64,000 bases of DNA, from the NCBI GenBank assembly GCA_949752795.1, contig OX457062.1:91253777-91317776 (forward strand), given 5' to 3'. The translations under genes were made by a program, and so were the position numbers. How positions within the stretch are numbered: the stretch's first letter is position 1; the number at the start of each line of letters is the position of its first letter. The DNA is from Hyperoodon ampullatus. Taxonomy: Eukaryota > Chordata > Mammalia > Artiodactyla > Ziphiidae. Positions 23,726 through 34,902 of this stretch are shown piece by piece. The notes below the pieces were generated by a model that was not told where the DNA came from, searched no databases, and saw only the letters and a program-made list of their open reading frames with translations.

Positions 23726-24299
23726 AGGAGAGAAAAAGGGTAGAAGGAAGGGTGCATCTATCACAAAATCCTTCTCTCCTGCAAGAGGAACAACTGTTGT
23801 CCTGACCTGGAATCAGAAGACTAGGAAAAATGTACTGTGTTACCATGGCAACCACAGCTCCAAAAATAAAAATAGCCTTCAAAGTTGCCACAGGTCTTTG
23901 GTGGGAAAAGGCTAAGCACTATTTGTACCTGGGCCCCGGGTTAACTACAAGCTAAAATATTGCCCCCAATGTGCTCTTGCTCTCTGGAGCCTCGTTTTGG
24001 GAGAGGTCAACCACTCTTCACCTGGTGATGCCAAAGTTGTCTCCCCAAATAGAGAACACCCTTAGAAGAGTAGCCATGTCTGGTCTATGGGCACTTGCAG
24101 TCTGAGGGAAGACACAGTACAAAGGAAAAACCATGAAAGAAACCAAAAGACTTAAAACAGACAAACAATACATAGTAATCCAGATTTACATAAATGGCCC
24201 ACGAGGGCATAATTATTCAACTTCAAGAGGACTTCCTGCTTTGTAAAATGATTTCCAATAGAATTCCATGAAAATCAAATTTCCTTAGAGTCCTTCATC

Positions 24300-24960
24300 C
24301 ATTTGATTATTTATTCACTCCCTAAGTATATGTTTACTACATTCCACGCAAAGAGCTTAGCCAGCACTGAATAAAACAAACACTGAACACAATTAACTCT
24401 GCCCACACAGCTTCTGATCCAGTGAAAGATACAACGTGACCAAGTAGTCACAACTTAAGAACACAGATGTAATAAATACGTGAGTCAGGAAATACCTGCT
24501 AGAGGGACAATAACTAAGGTAAGATCCAAAGGAGAAGAAGGGCAGGGTGGCCAAGGGGGTCAGTGTTACAGAAGAGGAATCCCACACAAAGGAACAATGT
24601 CTGTGAAGACCTAGAAATAAAAGGAAGCATCCATCCAAGGCACTGAACCGTAACTCTGGCTGCAGGGTGAGCGGCATCAGGGAGACCAGTTAGGAGGACG
24701 CTTGAATAACATATGTGAGAGAAGGTGGTGGCCCAGGGAGCTGAGATGGTGGTGGAGATGAGAAGACAGTCTTCCTCCCAAGGAAGGAAACCGTGCAAAA
24801 CTGAAGGGTACCAACCCTCACCTCAAGGAACAGAGTGAGAGGAACTGGTTTGGAGGGAAAGGTGAAGAGTTCAGTTATGGAAATGCCCATCAGCCAGTTG
24901 GAGAGATGAGCTTAAGGCTGAGGAAAGAGATGAGGTCTGAGATGTAAGTGTGAGAATCAT
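24300..24960 (+). repeat. L2 remnant, long
   Basis: 'ctaagtatatgtttactaca', then the 'agtgaaagatacaacgtgac' region and 'caaaggaacaatgtctgtga', follow the L2 pattern across ~600 bp. Confidence 0.45.
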
Positions 24961-25037
24961 CACCATGCAGGAATAATTAGATTCAAGAGAGTGAATAAAA
25001 CAGTCCAACGATAGTATGTAGATTCAGGAGAAGGAAA

Positions 25038-25064
25038 GGGGGTGGGGTGAGGGAGAGGGAGGGG
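25038..25064 (+). other. Potential G-quadruplex in a purine-rich tract
   Basis: G-runs at 25038-25042, 25044-25047, 25051-25053, 25057-25059 and 25061-25064 are separated by loops of 1-3 bases. The tract continues as a GA-rich strand to about 25082. Confidence 0.65.
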
Positions 25065-25404
25065 AGACGGAGAAGGAGAAATAAGCCTGGATTCAGAACC
25101 TTAAGCAGACCAACACTGAAGAGACAGACAGAACCTACAATGGCTCCCCGTTGAGTTGAATCCTCTTTGCAGACAAAGCACACTGTCCATAGGATCTCAA
25201 TACATCTTTGTTGACTGACTGACTAATTGAAATTCGAACTCTTCAGCATAAATCATAGTCTGTCGGCCCATCACCTCACCCCCCTCATTTTTCCACATCC
25301 CTCATCAAGACCACACTTGGTCATCCATCCCCATCTTCAAGCCAGCACACGCAAACTGCCTTCACCAAGAGGCTTCTGGTTCCCATTCAAAACTCAGCTC
25401 TCCA

Positions 25405-25625
25405 CAGAAAGTAGATTCGTGATTGCCTAGGGCTGGGGGCAAGTAGTAGAGGGGGACTGAGGGTGATATTTAAAGGGTATGGGTTTCTTTTCGAGGTCAT
25501 GAAAACGTTCTAAAATTGACTGTGGTGATAGTTACACATATTTGTGAATATACTAAAAACCACTGAATTATGTACTTTAAAACTGACTGAATTGCATGGG
25601 ATGTAAATTATATCTCAATAAAACT
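25405..25625 (+). mobile_element. Old L1 (L1M-type) 3' end
   Basis: The sequence runs from 'agaaagtagattcgtgattgcc' type through 'actaaaaaccactgaattat' to atctcaataaaact. This is the standard ending of older L1M subfamilies in sense orientation. Confidence 0.75.
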
Positions 25626-25744
25626 GTCACACATCAAAATACTCAGTTCTGGACTCATGTCCTCCAGGAAATTTTCCCTGATTCATGAATAAGGATAATT
25701 TCACTCCAAAGAGGAAAGAAAAAGGAATCACTCACTCAATTGTT

Positions 25745-25890
25745 ATTAATTTACCCATCAATAAACATCTATTGATCATGACGCAAGGCCAAGTACAGTG
25801 CTAGACAGTGAAGATCCAAGGATGAAACAGACAAAATTGGACTCAGAGTACTGGCCCCCAAGGTCTTTGCTAACTTCACCATTTTCTCTA
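25745..25890 (+). repeat. L2 remnant
   Basis: 'aacatctattgatcatgacg' and 'aagtacagtgctagacagtg' fit the L2 3' region. Confidence 0.45.
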
Positions 25891-26284
25891 CTTCTTTCTT
25901 CCCAGGATTAAGGAAAAGAAAGGGGTCTCCTGATTCTCTTTATATTTTCATCTTTGTGCAGTTAAAATCCACAAGCTGAGGCCCTCTTGACCCCGTGCCT
26001 TCTACCACATCAGACAGAATTGCATCGCAGGCCTGAAAGGGGCTTTTCTCTGTTGCGGAGAGGTAGACTTGGGGTGGGGACAGTGAAGAGGAAGGACGCT
26101 GTGCTGGGCCTGGTGTGCTAATCCCCCTAATCCAAGCCTGAGCTGGGTCAATTTCCAATCATTATATCCAAATCAGGTAACGTGTGAGGAGTCCCAGGTG
26201 CTGCTCCAGGACACGTGAGTATGTAACCTATACTCTCAAGCACACATCCACTCCATGTGAGCCACTCACAGAATGATGACAATA

Positions 26285-26500
26285 ATCCTTCCCCTTTGCA
26301 CAGCAAGAGGACGTTTACAAAACAGTTCCACGTCTATCACTTGAGACCTCCCATTAATCCACAGATGGAGAAGATGAAACAGAGGTGAAGGGAGGTGTCC
26401 AAGGCTCCACAGCGAAGAAATGACAGAACTTAAAATTTAAACCCACGTCTCCTGACTTGAGTTCCAATTCTCTTTGTGCCCTATTGCCTCTAAATGTCAA
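26285..26500 (-). repeat. MIR remnant
   Basis: 'cacagatggagaagatgaaa', ccaaggctccacagc and 'aacccacgtctcctgacttg' follow reverse MIR. Confidence 0.6.
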
Positions 26501-26648
26501 TCCCTCCTCAGGGAATCATCTTGGCCATTTACAAGCACCCCTTCACTTGACTGCTTCTTTTCTTTCCAAGAAGCCTTCTATTTCCAAGGCCTAAAAGAGA
26601 TGGGTTTTTGTTTTGGCCACAATCGAGATAGAGTCCAACAGGAGGCAG

Positions 26649-26705
26649 TTTAACAGTGGTTAAGAGTAGAGATCTGAGTCAGACAAATTTGGGTTTGAAT
26701 CCAGA
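26649..26705 (+). repeat. MIR 5' head
   Basis: 'aacagtggttaagagtagag' then gggtttgaatccag is the tRNA-derived MIR head with its B-box. Confidence 0.6.
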
Positions 26706-26774
26706 GGTTGTCTTTTTATACATATATACATATATTCTTCTAATCCAGCAAGCCGCCATTGAAAACAACTGCCA

Positions 26775-26891
26775 TCTGGGGGTGTGCTGTGCCATGCGGC
26801 TTGTGAGATTTTAGTTCCCCGACAAGGGATTGAACCTGGGCCTTGGCGGTGAGAGTGCGGAGTCCTAACCACTGGACTGCCAGGGAATTCC
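26775..26891 (-). mobile_element. Short tRNA-derived SINE
   Basis: 'gccatgcggcttgtgagatt' to ccagggaattccc, with a likely target duplication aactgcca on both sides. It lies just right of a MIR head. Confidence 0.85.
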
Positions 26892-26987
26892 CAACTGCCA
26901 GTTTTCAAACTTCTCCTAGAAGGTGAAAACCCTTCCTGATGTAAAAGTATGTTTCCTGCTCCAACAAAAATGAAGATTCCACTAAAC

Positions 26988-27099
26988 TTTTTTTTGGCCA
27001 CACGGCTTGCAGAGATCTTAGTTCCCGGACCAGGAATCGAACCCGTGCCCTTGGCAGTGAAAGCGCAGAGTCCTAACCACTGGACAGCCAGGGAAGTCC
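26988..27099 (-). mobile_element. Short tRNA-derived SINE
   Basis: T-run, 'ggccacacggcttgcagaga' and ending gccagggaagtccc. The target duplication is approximately tccact, on both sides. Confidence 0.86.
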
Positions 27100-27258
27100 C
27101 TCCACTGCACCTTTAGACAGACTCTCGAAACCAAGACAGACTTCCCTAAATCTAACCAAACCCTCCCCTATCCCTTCCCTGGCTACCAGCGTAAGAATCT
27201 TCCCCATATTCTGTCCTCAGTACACATGGCAGAATCTCAGGATCAAAATAGGGCCTCT

Positions 27259-27446
27259 GGGCTTCCCTGGTGGTGCAGTGGTTGAGAGTCCGCCTGCCGA
27301 TGCAGGGGACACGGGTTCGTGCCCTGGTCCGGGAAGATCCCACATGCCGCGGAGTGGCTAGGCCTGTGAGCCATGGCCGCTGAGCCTGCGCGTCCGGAGC
27401 CTGTGCTCCGCAACGGGAGAGGCCCGCATACAGCAAAAAAAAAAAA
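27259..27446 (+). mobile_element. CHR SINE, long form with internal deletion
   Basis: This copy lacks the 'cacaacagtgagagg' stretch present in full copies, so gagaggcccgc follows directly. The target duplication aatagggcctct is at about 27247-27258 and 27447-27458. Confidence 0.93.
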
Positions 27447-28094
27447 AATAGGGCCTCTTTTAGGGTTTCTCACATTTGAGGGGAAAGCTGACAAACCTGG
27501 ATGAACTATCTTAGTTCAAGATTAGCTCCCACCAAGCTTGCCCCATTTCCCTCTACTCTCTGGAAAAGGTGACAGGATGAAGTAAGAGTACAGAAAGAAT
27601 TGCTATCCTCAGGTCCCCAAAACGCCCCAGAACAAAGCTTTACGTCTGTGCCTGCAGGGATAACCTCATCCAGTCATTACAACCAAAAAAGAGAAAGAAA
27701 GCCTGGCAGGCGTCAAATGCTCACCATCCGTGTAACCCAGCCCAGTTCCTCAGCGTCCCCTCAATGACACACCTCACCCTATTCTCACGCCTTCATCTGT
27801 ACTGTTGCCCTCTCCTGATCTCATGCCCCTGACATTATATTCTTCCTGTTTTCTACTACCTATCTGTACGTGTTGTGGTTTGAGCCTCTTCCTTCCAGAA
27901 GTCTTCTTCCTCTCTTTGCCTTATAGTCAGTACCACACGGCACTGACTATAGTGTATGACATAGTGTATGTCTTCCAAAGATTCCATCTCCTCAATACAA
28001 GGGAAACTCACAGGCCGTCATTTCTTATCCAAGTCTCCTCCCATCCTCCTTCTCAACTTCCACATCCCCACACTCTACCCAGCTCTACACACCC

Positions 28095-28195
28095 TCCCTC
28101 CCTGCCTCCTGGCCATAGCACCATTAGCTAGTACCAGACTGAACTCACAAGAACATCCAATAAATACTTGTTGAACTAAAATGAATGGAATTGAA
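28095..28195 (+). repeat. L2 3' end
   Basis: 'atccaataaatacttgttga actaaaatgaatgg' type ending is the usual L2 terminus. Confidence 0.5.
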
Positions 28196-28689
28196 CAGAA
28201 TGGGAGGAGGAGTCCCGGGGAAGGTGGCCAATCACTTGTCTGCCCCACACAAAGGCACAGACCACTGCTTGGAGACAGGGCCCTAGAGCCTGAAGGTAAA
28301 TGGGAAGGGTCCAAGACATCAGTGAGCCACTGAGGACTGCCCCCCTCCTCCGCCAGGCAATGGGCTTGGCTCAAACACAACCCCTGGCCAAGGCTGTGTG
28401 GAGCTGCCCTATGGTCTTCTACACCAGTCCTCTGCCCCGGGAAAGCAAACTCACCGACTACTCAGATGCCACGCTTATCCAGACAAAAAGTAGCTGGCAC
28501 AAACCATCATGGTGCGGACCAGGCCTAGATGTCTAAAGATTCTCTGTGGTAAGAAATGTGACTCACTCAATGTGAATACTCCGCCACCTCCTCTACACAT
28601 GGGGGCCAGGAAAGGCAACCTGGGGTGGCCCACAATAAAATAATAAAAATTGAAATGGAGCTTAGAAACTGAAGTCTGAGTGGAGGAGC

Positions 28690-28867
28690 CACTTAACCTC
28701 TCTCGCCTTCTACGATCCCTGTCTGTACAATGGGACTGACGGGAGTACCGACCTCAAAGAGGTTTCGTGGGGATTAAATGTGGAGATAGATGGACTGTGA
28801 AGTGCTCATCATACTGACCGAGAACGATAAGGGCTCAATAAACATCAGCTGCTGTGGCTGTTACTAT
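28690..28867 (+). repeat. MIR remnant
   Basis: 'cacttaacctctctcgcctt', acaatgggactgacggg, and 'gggctcaataaacatcagct' give an almost full MIR 3' part. It ends next to the CpG island. Confidence 0.7.
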
Positions 28868-29131
28868 TCATGTTGCTGTGAGGATCCAATGGGATGGGAC
28901 GCAGCACGAAGCCCCGAGTACCCGTGTAATGGAAAGTCACCGGTCCCCCGGCCTGGACTGGGGAGATGGGTGACACGTGGGGAAGCCGTCCACCCTGGCG
29001 AATGGCTCCTGCAATCCTCGGCGAAGTTCCCCGGGGTGCCCTGGGCACACACACACACCCCCACCTCCCCAACGGCTATGGGGAGGCCGGAGAGGAAAGG
29101 GGAAGACGGCTGGGGCGGGACAGGCACGTAC

Positions 29132-29490
29132 CTGCTTTCGCTGCACTCCTTCCGCTCACTCACCCGCAGCCACTTGCGAAGGAGGAAGCGTTTGCGGCGC
29201 GGGGAAGCGCTGGGCGTGGAGCAGTTGGACCACGGGGTGTCCTCGTCGCTGGAGGGCGTGATCTCGATGGACGGCAGCTGCAGAAACTCCTTGCCCGGGG
29301 CCAAGACGCCGGGCAGGTCCCGGCTCAGCCCGGCCTCCAGGCTCGGCTCCTGCACATTCTTGGTGCGGCGCATCTTGAAGCGCCGGCGGCGGAGCGTGGG
29401 GGTCGACGAGCTGGACCAGACCCGGCTGCCCTCAGGCGCGCCCCGCGGCTCGGGTACCTGCAGGGCGGGCGGCTGCAAGCTCTCCATCAT
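29132..29490 (-). CDS. First coding exon of an unidentified gene (N-terminal 119 codons plus 2 nt)
   Basis: Reading leftward, the frame opens with two adjacent ATGs at 29490 and 29487. The second has A at -3 and G at +4, a good Kozak context. Another in-frame ATG lies 15 nt upstream at 29505 with a poor context (C at -3). The frame stays open upstream to about 29625 without a further ATG. It ends at 29132, where AGCAG is followed by GTACGT, a good splice donor, leaving a codon split after two bases (probably Ser). The product looks disordered and modular. A Pro-rich start (MMESLQPPALQVPEP) is followed by a basic patch RRRRFKMRR, an acidic/serine stretch LPSIEITPSSDEDTPW, an SP/TP cluster (STPSASPRRKR) and a second basic stretch RKRFLLRKWLR ending near KECSES. 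These resemble phosphorylation and lipid- or 14-3-3-binding segments, but that is inference. I see no enzyme domain and do not recognise the gene. Low-complexity balance, CpG context and the splice donor support a real exon. Confidence 0.75.
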
Positions 29491-30040
29491 GTTGGCCGCC
29501 GGCATGGGGCCCGCCGCCTCCGCCCGGCGCCTCGCGGCCCGCTGGCCCCGCTCCCCGCCCCTCGCCCGCGGCGCCCGGCCTCTCACGTTAGGAAACGCTC
29601 GCCGCTCGAGTCGCGAGCGGAGCAAGTTCTTCTCCCGGAGCGCCGCGCGGGAGAGGGGAGCGCGGGGGCTCGCGGCGCGACCGCCCCGGAGTCTAACTCG
29701 GCCGCCCGGCCGCCCTCCGGGGCTCCCCTCGCGCGCCCGCTGCTTTTCCTTCGGCGGCGCTCTTTCGCCGGCTGGCGGCGGCCGTGCCCGAGCGGGACTC
29801 GGCGGCCCGGGCCCCAGGGGGCGGTTCTCGGCAAACTCTCAGCGGTTTGCGTTCGGCGGACTAGGCTGGGGAGCCGGTCTTGGCGCTGCAGGGAGGCAGA
29901 GAGCGGGAGGAAGAGGCAGAGGGAGAGAGAGAGAGAGAGGAAGCAGACGCTGGATGAAAACAAAAGAGGAGGAGCAGGGGGCGAGGAGCGGGGGTCACTT
30001 CTGTCCAGAAAGGGCGTGCACAGGCGGCGACGGCTAGCGT
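29491..30040 (-). promoter_or_regulatory. 5' UTR and CpG-island core promoter region of the minus-strand gene
   Basis: The block is dense in CG dinucleotides and GC-box-like runs such as ggggcggg-type motifs, unlike the AT-rich, CpG-poor flanks. No TATA box is evident, as is usual for CpG-island promoters. A short (GA)n run at about 29922-29940, CT-rich on the transcribed strand, probably lies in or near the 5' UTR. The transcription start cannot be placed from sequence alone. Long open frames on both strands here come from GC richness, not from extra genes. Confidence 0.65.
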
Positions 30041-30080
30041 AACTGTACCCGGGATCCCTGGGGAGGGACTCTACCTCCGA

Positions 30081-30125
30081 GCCAAGGCTGCTCCAATCAG
30101 CCAGCCAAGGCTGCTCCAATCAGCC
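30081..30125 (-). promoter_or_regulatory. Tandem 23-bp duplication carrying two CCAAT boxes
   Basis: A 23-bp unit containing GCTGCTCCAATCAGCC occurs twice in direct tandem. This puts CCAAT at 30093-30097 and 30116-30120, about 600 bp upstream of the predicted start codon. CCAATCAG is the classic NF-Y-type site and works in either orientation. The position just outside the CpG-rich block fits a proximal promoter element of the leftward gene. Function is inferred. Confidence 0.5.
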
Positions 30126-30129
30126 GAAT

Positions 30130-32296
30130 GAAATAGGATCACAGCCCAAACTTTCTCAAAGCGATGGCTGGCCAGGCAGCTCTCATTAATCTAACTCCCT
30201 GCTTTTTCTTTGAGGGGGAGCAGGGGGAGGGAGGAAGCGAGGAATTCAGTCAGGATACAGGGTTGAGGGAAAGCTAGGGGCTCTTCGGCTGGATCTCCTC
30301 TCCTGAGAAAGGTGCTTTATCTGAATAACTTGGGGTGCAGGGGGGCTGGGCACAGGAAGCGTGGGAGGGAGAGGGAGCCAGCAAGGTTCTGGAGACTGCT
30401 TCCAAAATGACAGGCTGAGAAGAGAGGACAGCTCTGTGGAATAAGCCGAGGACAGCAGACGTGACATATGGAGGAAAGACAGACAGTAGGACCTGAGAGA
30501 CACAGGACACACAGGACCAGTCAGGAAAAGGGAGTGATCTCCGTGCACCTGGAGTGACCCCGTCAATACCAGAGCCCCATCCCAAGCACAGAATGAAATT
30601 AGAGGAAGGTGAGCACCCAGAAGGCGAAGCATCCAGCAAAGTGAGTCTCAGGGAGCTAAGGGTCCTCCCTTTACATTCCTGGGGGCTGGATCAAGTCTGC
30701 TTCAACCTGCAAGGGGCATGGACTGGGTCACAAAAAGTCTGTACGTCCCCAGGTCATGGAACCTAGAAAGTCTGGATCAGTCCTGTAGTGTCCAAGCTAG
30801 GCTGAACCCCTCCCTCCCTAGACCCAGGTACCACCCTAAGAGATTGGCCCTAGAACTGATCCACCTTACCGAGGAGCCCTGTGTCAGGACTGAGTCTAAA
30901 GCAGCCCAGCTCCTAGATCATAGACTGTTACCGCCCATCTTTCCTCCCAGCCCAGCACATGTGCCTCTCCAGTAAGTCCTGCATGTGAGAACCAAAGTAG
31001 AGATGATGGCTTTCAAAGAGACCAGGAGGAGTACAAATAATGCACCATTAAGTCCACAATGCAATTCACCCAATCCTCTCTGCCCCTCTCCATGAGTCCA
31101 GTAGGGAAACAATGCCCAGCTTCTGTGCCAGCATGAAGGTCATGAGAACATTTCACAAGTGTCCCAAAGCTGAGGAAAAAAATCACATTCCTAAAGACCA
31201 CCAGAACTCACTGTAAGAAAATATGTCCCTGCAGTTCAAGTGTGACAGCTGGCCATGGGTCCACCATGCCTACAATGACACATGGGGGGAGCTCAAGGCA
31301 TTGTGACCCTGCACAACCTCCATGAGGCCAGGAATCTGAGGGAAGTATGTTTTGCTCAGGGAGAGAGAGAGACTGAAGCCGAAAAGCCAGAGCCAGGCCC
31401 ACCTGTAAATGACTCCCTGGAACAGCGGGCCTGTCTTATTTCTGACTCTTCTCCACATCCGGCCACTGGCTCTCTCAAGGGTGGCATGGTATCACTCTAT
31501 TTTAACTCCTGGATGTGTCCCAGAAAGGATAAACTCCTTCCCATCAGGTGTCAGGCATGGCAAGCGGCAGGACACTGCTTCCGGCTCCGGGAATGCCTAG
31601 GAAGCCAAGCTGTCCCTCCACACTTCAGGGTCCGGAGCTAAGCCACAGAGCTGCTCACTGCCTTGGATTTCCTCCAAAGACGAGCAGGTTGCCGGGGATC
31701 TGGTAACTTTTCAGTTCAAGGAACCTGCTTGTTAAGGGGGCAGTTGAACTAAGAGAGCGGCGTCTCAGGTGTTTAAGGGGCAAAAGGAAGGTGGGTGGGC
31801 TCACAACCGTTCACTGGGAAGCCAAAAAACAAACAAGACGGAACGAAACAGGAGGGTGCACAGACAGGGGCCAGAAGGTTCCATGGGTATTTTGGGGAGA
31901 GGGAGATTTAGCAAGGGGGTTGGCCCCCTTAAGGGGACCGTGCGCCCTCTGAATTTAAACGTACGCCCCTTGAAAGGAAGAAAAGCAAGCAGCTTCCTCC
32001 TCCCACACACTTCAGCCCCTTTTCCACCCACAAGAGATGCTGGACCTAAAATCTAAAACCCTATGAGGTTTAATTTAAGCCTTGTGCCCAGCAGTAGTTG
32101 AGAGTGATCATTTAGATTTCTCCTGGCCTGAGGGAAAACCTCCTCCGCACTAAGTCTGCAAAGGTTTCACTTGGGAAGCAGATACCGAGAGTAGTACCTG
32201 AAGCCCCCACCACTGTCCTAGCTCACCTCCACCTGCAGTCTCAGCTTAAAGAAAAGAAGGTACTTGTCACCCAATAAAACCCTACTCAAAACACAT
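30130..32296. other. Upstream flank of the CpG-island gene, no exon recognised
   Basis: This ~2.2-kb stretch is strikingly free of young repeats for this window. It holds a 12-bp palindrome, ccccttaagggg, at 31925-31936. Low repeat density beside a promoter can reflect regulatory constraint, but I see no specific element. Confidence 0.45.
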
Positions 32297-32360
32297 GCAC
32301 CAGAAACTAACACAACATTGCAAATCAACTCTACTTCAATAAAAAAAAAAATTTTTTTTA
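32297..32360 (+). mobile_element. Very short L1 3' end
   Basis: Only 'actaacacaacattgcaa' to the A-rich tail of an L1 remains. The flanking repeats aaaacacat at 32288-32296 and 32361-32369 look like its target-site duplication. Confidence 0.75.
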
Positions 32361-32564
32361 AAAACACATCCCCATCCCACCACCCTCAGCTGTTTCCTTT
32401 CCACTGTGGCACTGTCAAGGAAGATGATAAATGGGACACTAGTTTGAAAATGAAATGCCCTCCAGCTGCAAGTCATCATTGCTGTGAAAACTACACACAT
32501 TGAAGGAAGGACCAAGTTTGTCCTTCCTTTGATTCTGTCCAGTGTCCTGTGTGTTTTGTTTGTA

Positions 32565-32765
32565 AAGCAACCTTTACACTGTCACAAAGGCTTTCATCTG
32601 TAATATTTTATCTTCCCAGTGACCCTAGAAGTGAGAAGGACAGATGTTATTACCCTCATTTTATAATTTATTGAAGTGAGGCACAGAAAGATATCCAAGG
32701 TCGGAGATAAAAACACAATAACTGATCCATGACAAAGCCAGAACTTGAACCTGGGTCATCTGAAG
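32565..32765 (-). repeat. MIR remnant
   Basis: 'attaccctcattttataatt', gaggcacagaaag and agaacttgaacctggg follow reverse MIR. Confidence 0.65.
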
Positions 32766-32769
32766 CCAC

Positions 32770-34900
32770 TTAGAGGCCACCCAAATCTCATCAAATGCAT
32801 CAGCTCTGGAAAGCAGGTCCCTTGGAGCACCAGCATTTTACCAGCCCTGATTTTAGTTGGGTATGTCACGAAACGACGTGTAGCTATTCAGTTCCATCCG
32901 TTATTGTACAAGTGTGGAAAGGGAAATGCAAAGTTCTGCAAAACCATTTCTCACAGGAGCTGGTGTCAGGGGGTCAGGACTAAAGAGCTTCAGAATCTGA
33001 GCCACGGCATTCCTCCCAAGTCCCCCCACCCTACCACTTCTCTCCCATATTTCACTCTCAGCCGACTCGGAGGTTCTCCGGTTCTCCAGGAAACTGCCCT
33101 CACCTCTGGCCCTCCAGACAGGTGGTGCCAGATCAACCAGGCCTCCCTGCCCCCAGCTCACAGCCAGGCCTCTGACTTTAATGAAAGGAGCTCATGTTAC
33201 CAAGCAACTGTTGTTTATTCTCAACTGTTCAGGTTCCCTTTTCCTGCAGACACAAGACATCCAACACTTGTCTACTACTTCTGGAGCCCCGCAAACTCCA
33301 AAGTCCATTATTCAGCAAAAACTTCCAGGAGGGAACTTAAGTGAAAAAGAGCAGCTGAGAAGCTAGATTTCTCCTGGGTGCCCACCCAAGTGAGTGGGAG
33401 GCAGAAAGGGCAGGTCCCCACCCACACGCACCCACATCCCTCCAGCCCCAGGGATGCCAAGGGCAGGCAGCTCCCAAGAGCATGGACAGGTGTGTCCCCT
33501 CCAACGTGGCTGCCACAGGACAGTCAGTCCCCCCCACCTCAAGGTGAGGACACATGACATCAGGATAGCCAGACCCATGGGCTGGCTCACGGACCAGAGA
33601 AAGAAGTGTGCAGTGGGCATTCATGAAGAGGAACTTGTTGCTATCAGAGAAACTGGAAATCCTGATAGAAATGTGGACGAGGCCATAAGAGCAGTGTAAT
33701 GAACTGTCTTCAAATACAAAATGAAGCACGGCCGGATCATATACTGAAACGCTTCTTCCGTTGCCGACCAAGAGGAAATGAGTTTGTGTAGTACTCTGTG
33801 TGGGAGATTCAGGTTAGATGATAAACACTTCCCGAGAGAAAGGCCAATTAAGGGCTGGAATGGATGACCAAAGATGGTTAGAGGGCGGCTTTCTCTGCAC
33901 ATCTTTAAAGGTAACTGGAGCCTAGGTAGAGGCAGAGGCAGGAAAGAATGATCTCGTAAAGGCCCAACCATGTGGGTCTGTGGGTCCCAGATTCTCTCTC
34001 TTTTAAATAAAAGCAATTCACGTATGCCTAAAACAAAGTCCATTTGAACTGATGCATTTCTGGCCCAGGGCATTTTGATTACTGGATACTAAATACCTCC
34101 CTGAAACCCCCAGACAGCTTTAATATCTTGCACCCTGAAACAGAAATACGAGGGTGGTGAAGGAGCTGGGAGTGGGGACTGCGGGGACAGGTGAAATTGG
34201 AGAGAGTAAACTTCAAGCCCTCCCCTGGTAGCCTGAGTCTGTTCCCTCCTCTCATCCCTACCTCATCACCCTGTGCAGGAGCTCGTTACTGAAGCCATCA
34301 GTGCGGTTTCTGCACTCAGTTTGTGTGATTAGAGGGGGCTGGAGGATGCTGGCTAAGCACAATCTAAATGAAACCACAGTGGACCAGCCTCCACGTCCAG
34401 CTTCTCCTTCTGAGAAAAAGGAAGAAAGAGCTGTAAGACTTTTCCCGGGTCTCAGTTCCCAAGGCTGGTGCGCTGGCGAGGTCTCTCAGCCTTGGGAAAC
34501 GTGCAAGGTTGGCAGCACGCTTCCGCCAGCCTTCGGTGGCCGATGCCAGGGTAAGCAATGACGTCACCCCAGGAGGACTGTCACCAGATAAGCCTCCCTG
34601 GTTTAACTGCTCATCGAAAGGCTTAGGAGTCAATCCAGACTATTCTGCACAACATTTGGCTGACCCTGATTTTGCAGACAAACATCATCACTTGTCCTCT
34701 AAATCTTCCAAAGGACATCAGGGCTGGAAAAGACTTCCTGCGGTCACCCCACCCGTCTCCTTGTCATCCACTCCAGAGGAGGCAGGTGGCCTGCTCTGGG
34801 TTGCCTGCTGCTTTCCTCAGAAGGGTCCAAATACTATGGGCACTGTAAACTAGTGACCGCGTGCACAGGCCCACAGGCCTGTTCTCTGAGCTTCTGACCC
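32770..34900. other. No recognised gene, repeat-poor
   Basis: About 2.1 kb holds no repeat I recognise and no convincing exon. Open frames of 100-200 codons (for example 32745-33344) show no familiar motif. Confidence 0.4.
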
Positions 34901-34902
34901 TT

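Larger units (their letters stand above)
26900..28094. other. Intronic-type DNA between SINEs, no gene recognised
   Basis: Apart from SINEs at 26988-27099 and 27259-27446 this is unique sequence. A C/T-rich stretch lies at about 28025-28110. Confidence 0.45.
29000..30050. other. CpG island
   Basis: This is the only stretch of the window with abundant CG dinucleotides outside SINE bodies. It covers the first coding exon, its splice donor and the presumed 5' UTR. Such islands mark promoters of broadly expressed or developmental vertebrate genes. Confidence 0.8.

Noticed and set aside
29491..29625. Upstream extension of the minus-strand exon frame
   Set aside because: The frame is open, but the furthest start is TTG and the Arg-rich translation looks like GC-rich 5' UTR. 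The next ATG at 29505 has a weak context.
28966..30042. Long plus-strand open frame (358 codons) across the CpG island
   Set aside because: It lies antisense to the splice-supported exon. Its composition (Arg/Ala/Gly-rich) is what random GC-rich DNA gives, and no motif or splice pattern supports it.
32745..33344. 199-codon plus-strand open frame
   Set aside because: Its first part overlaps a MIR remnant, and the rest shows no conserved motif. It is probably chance.
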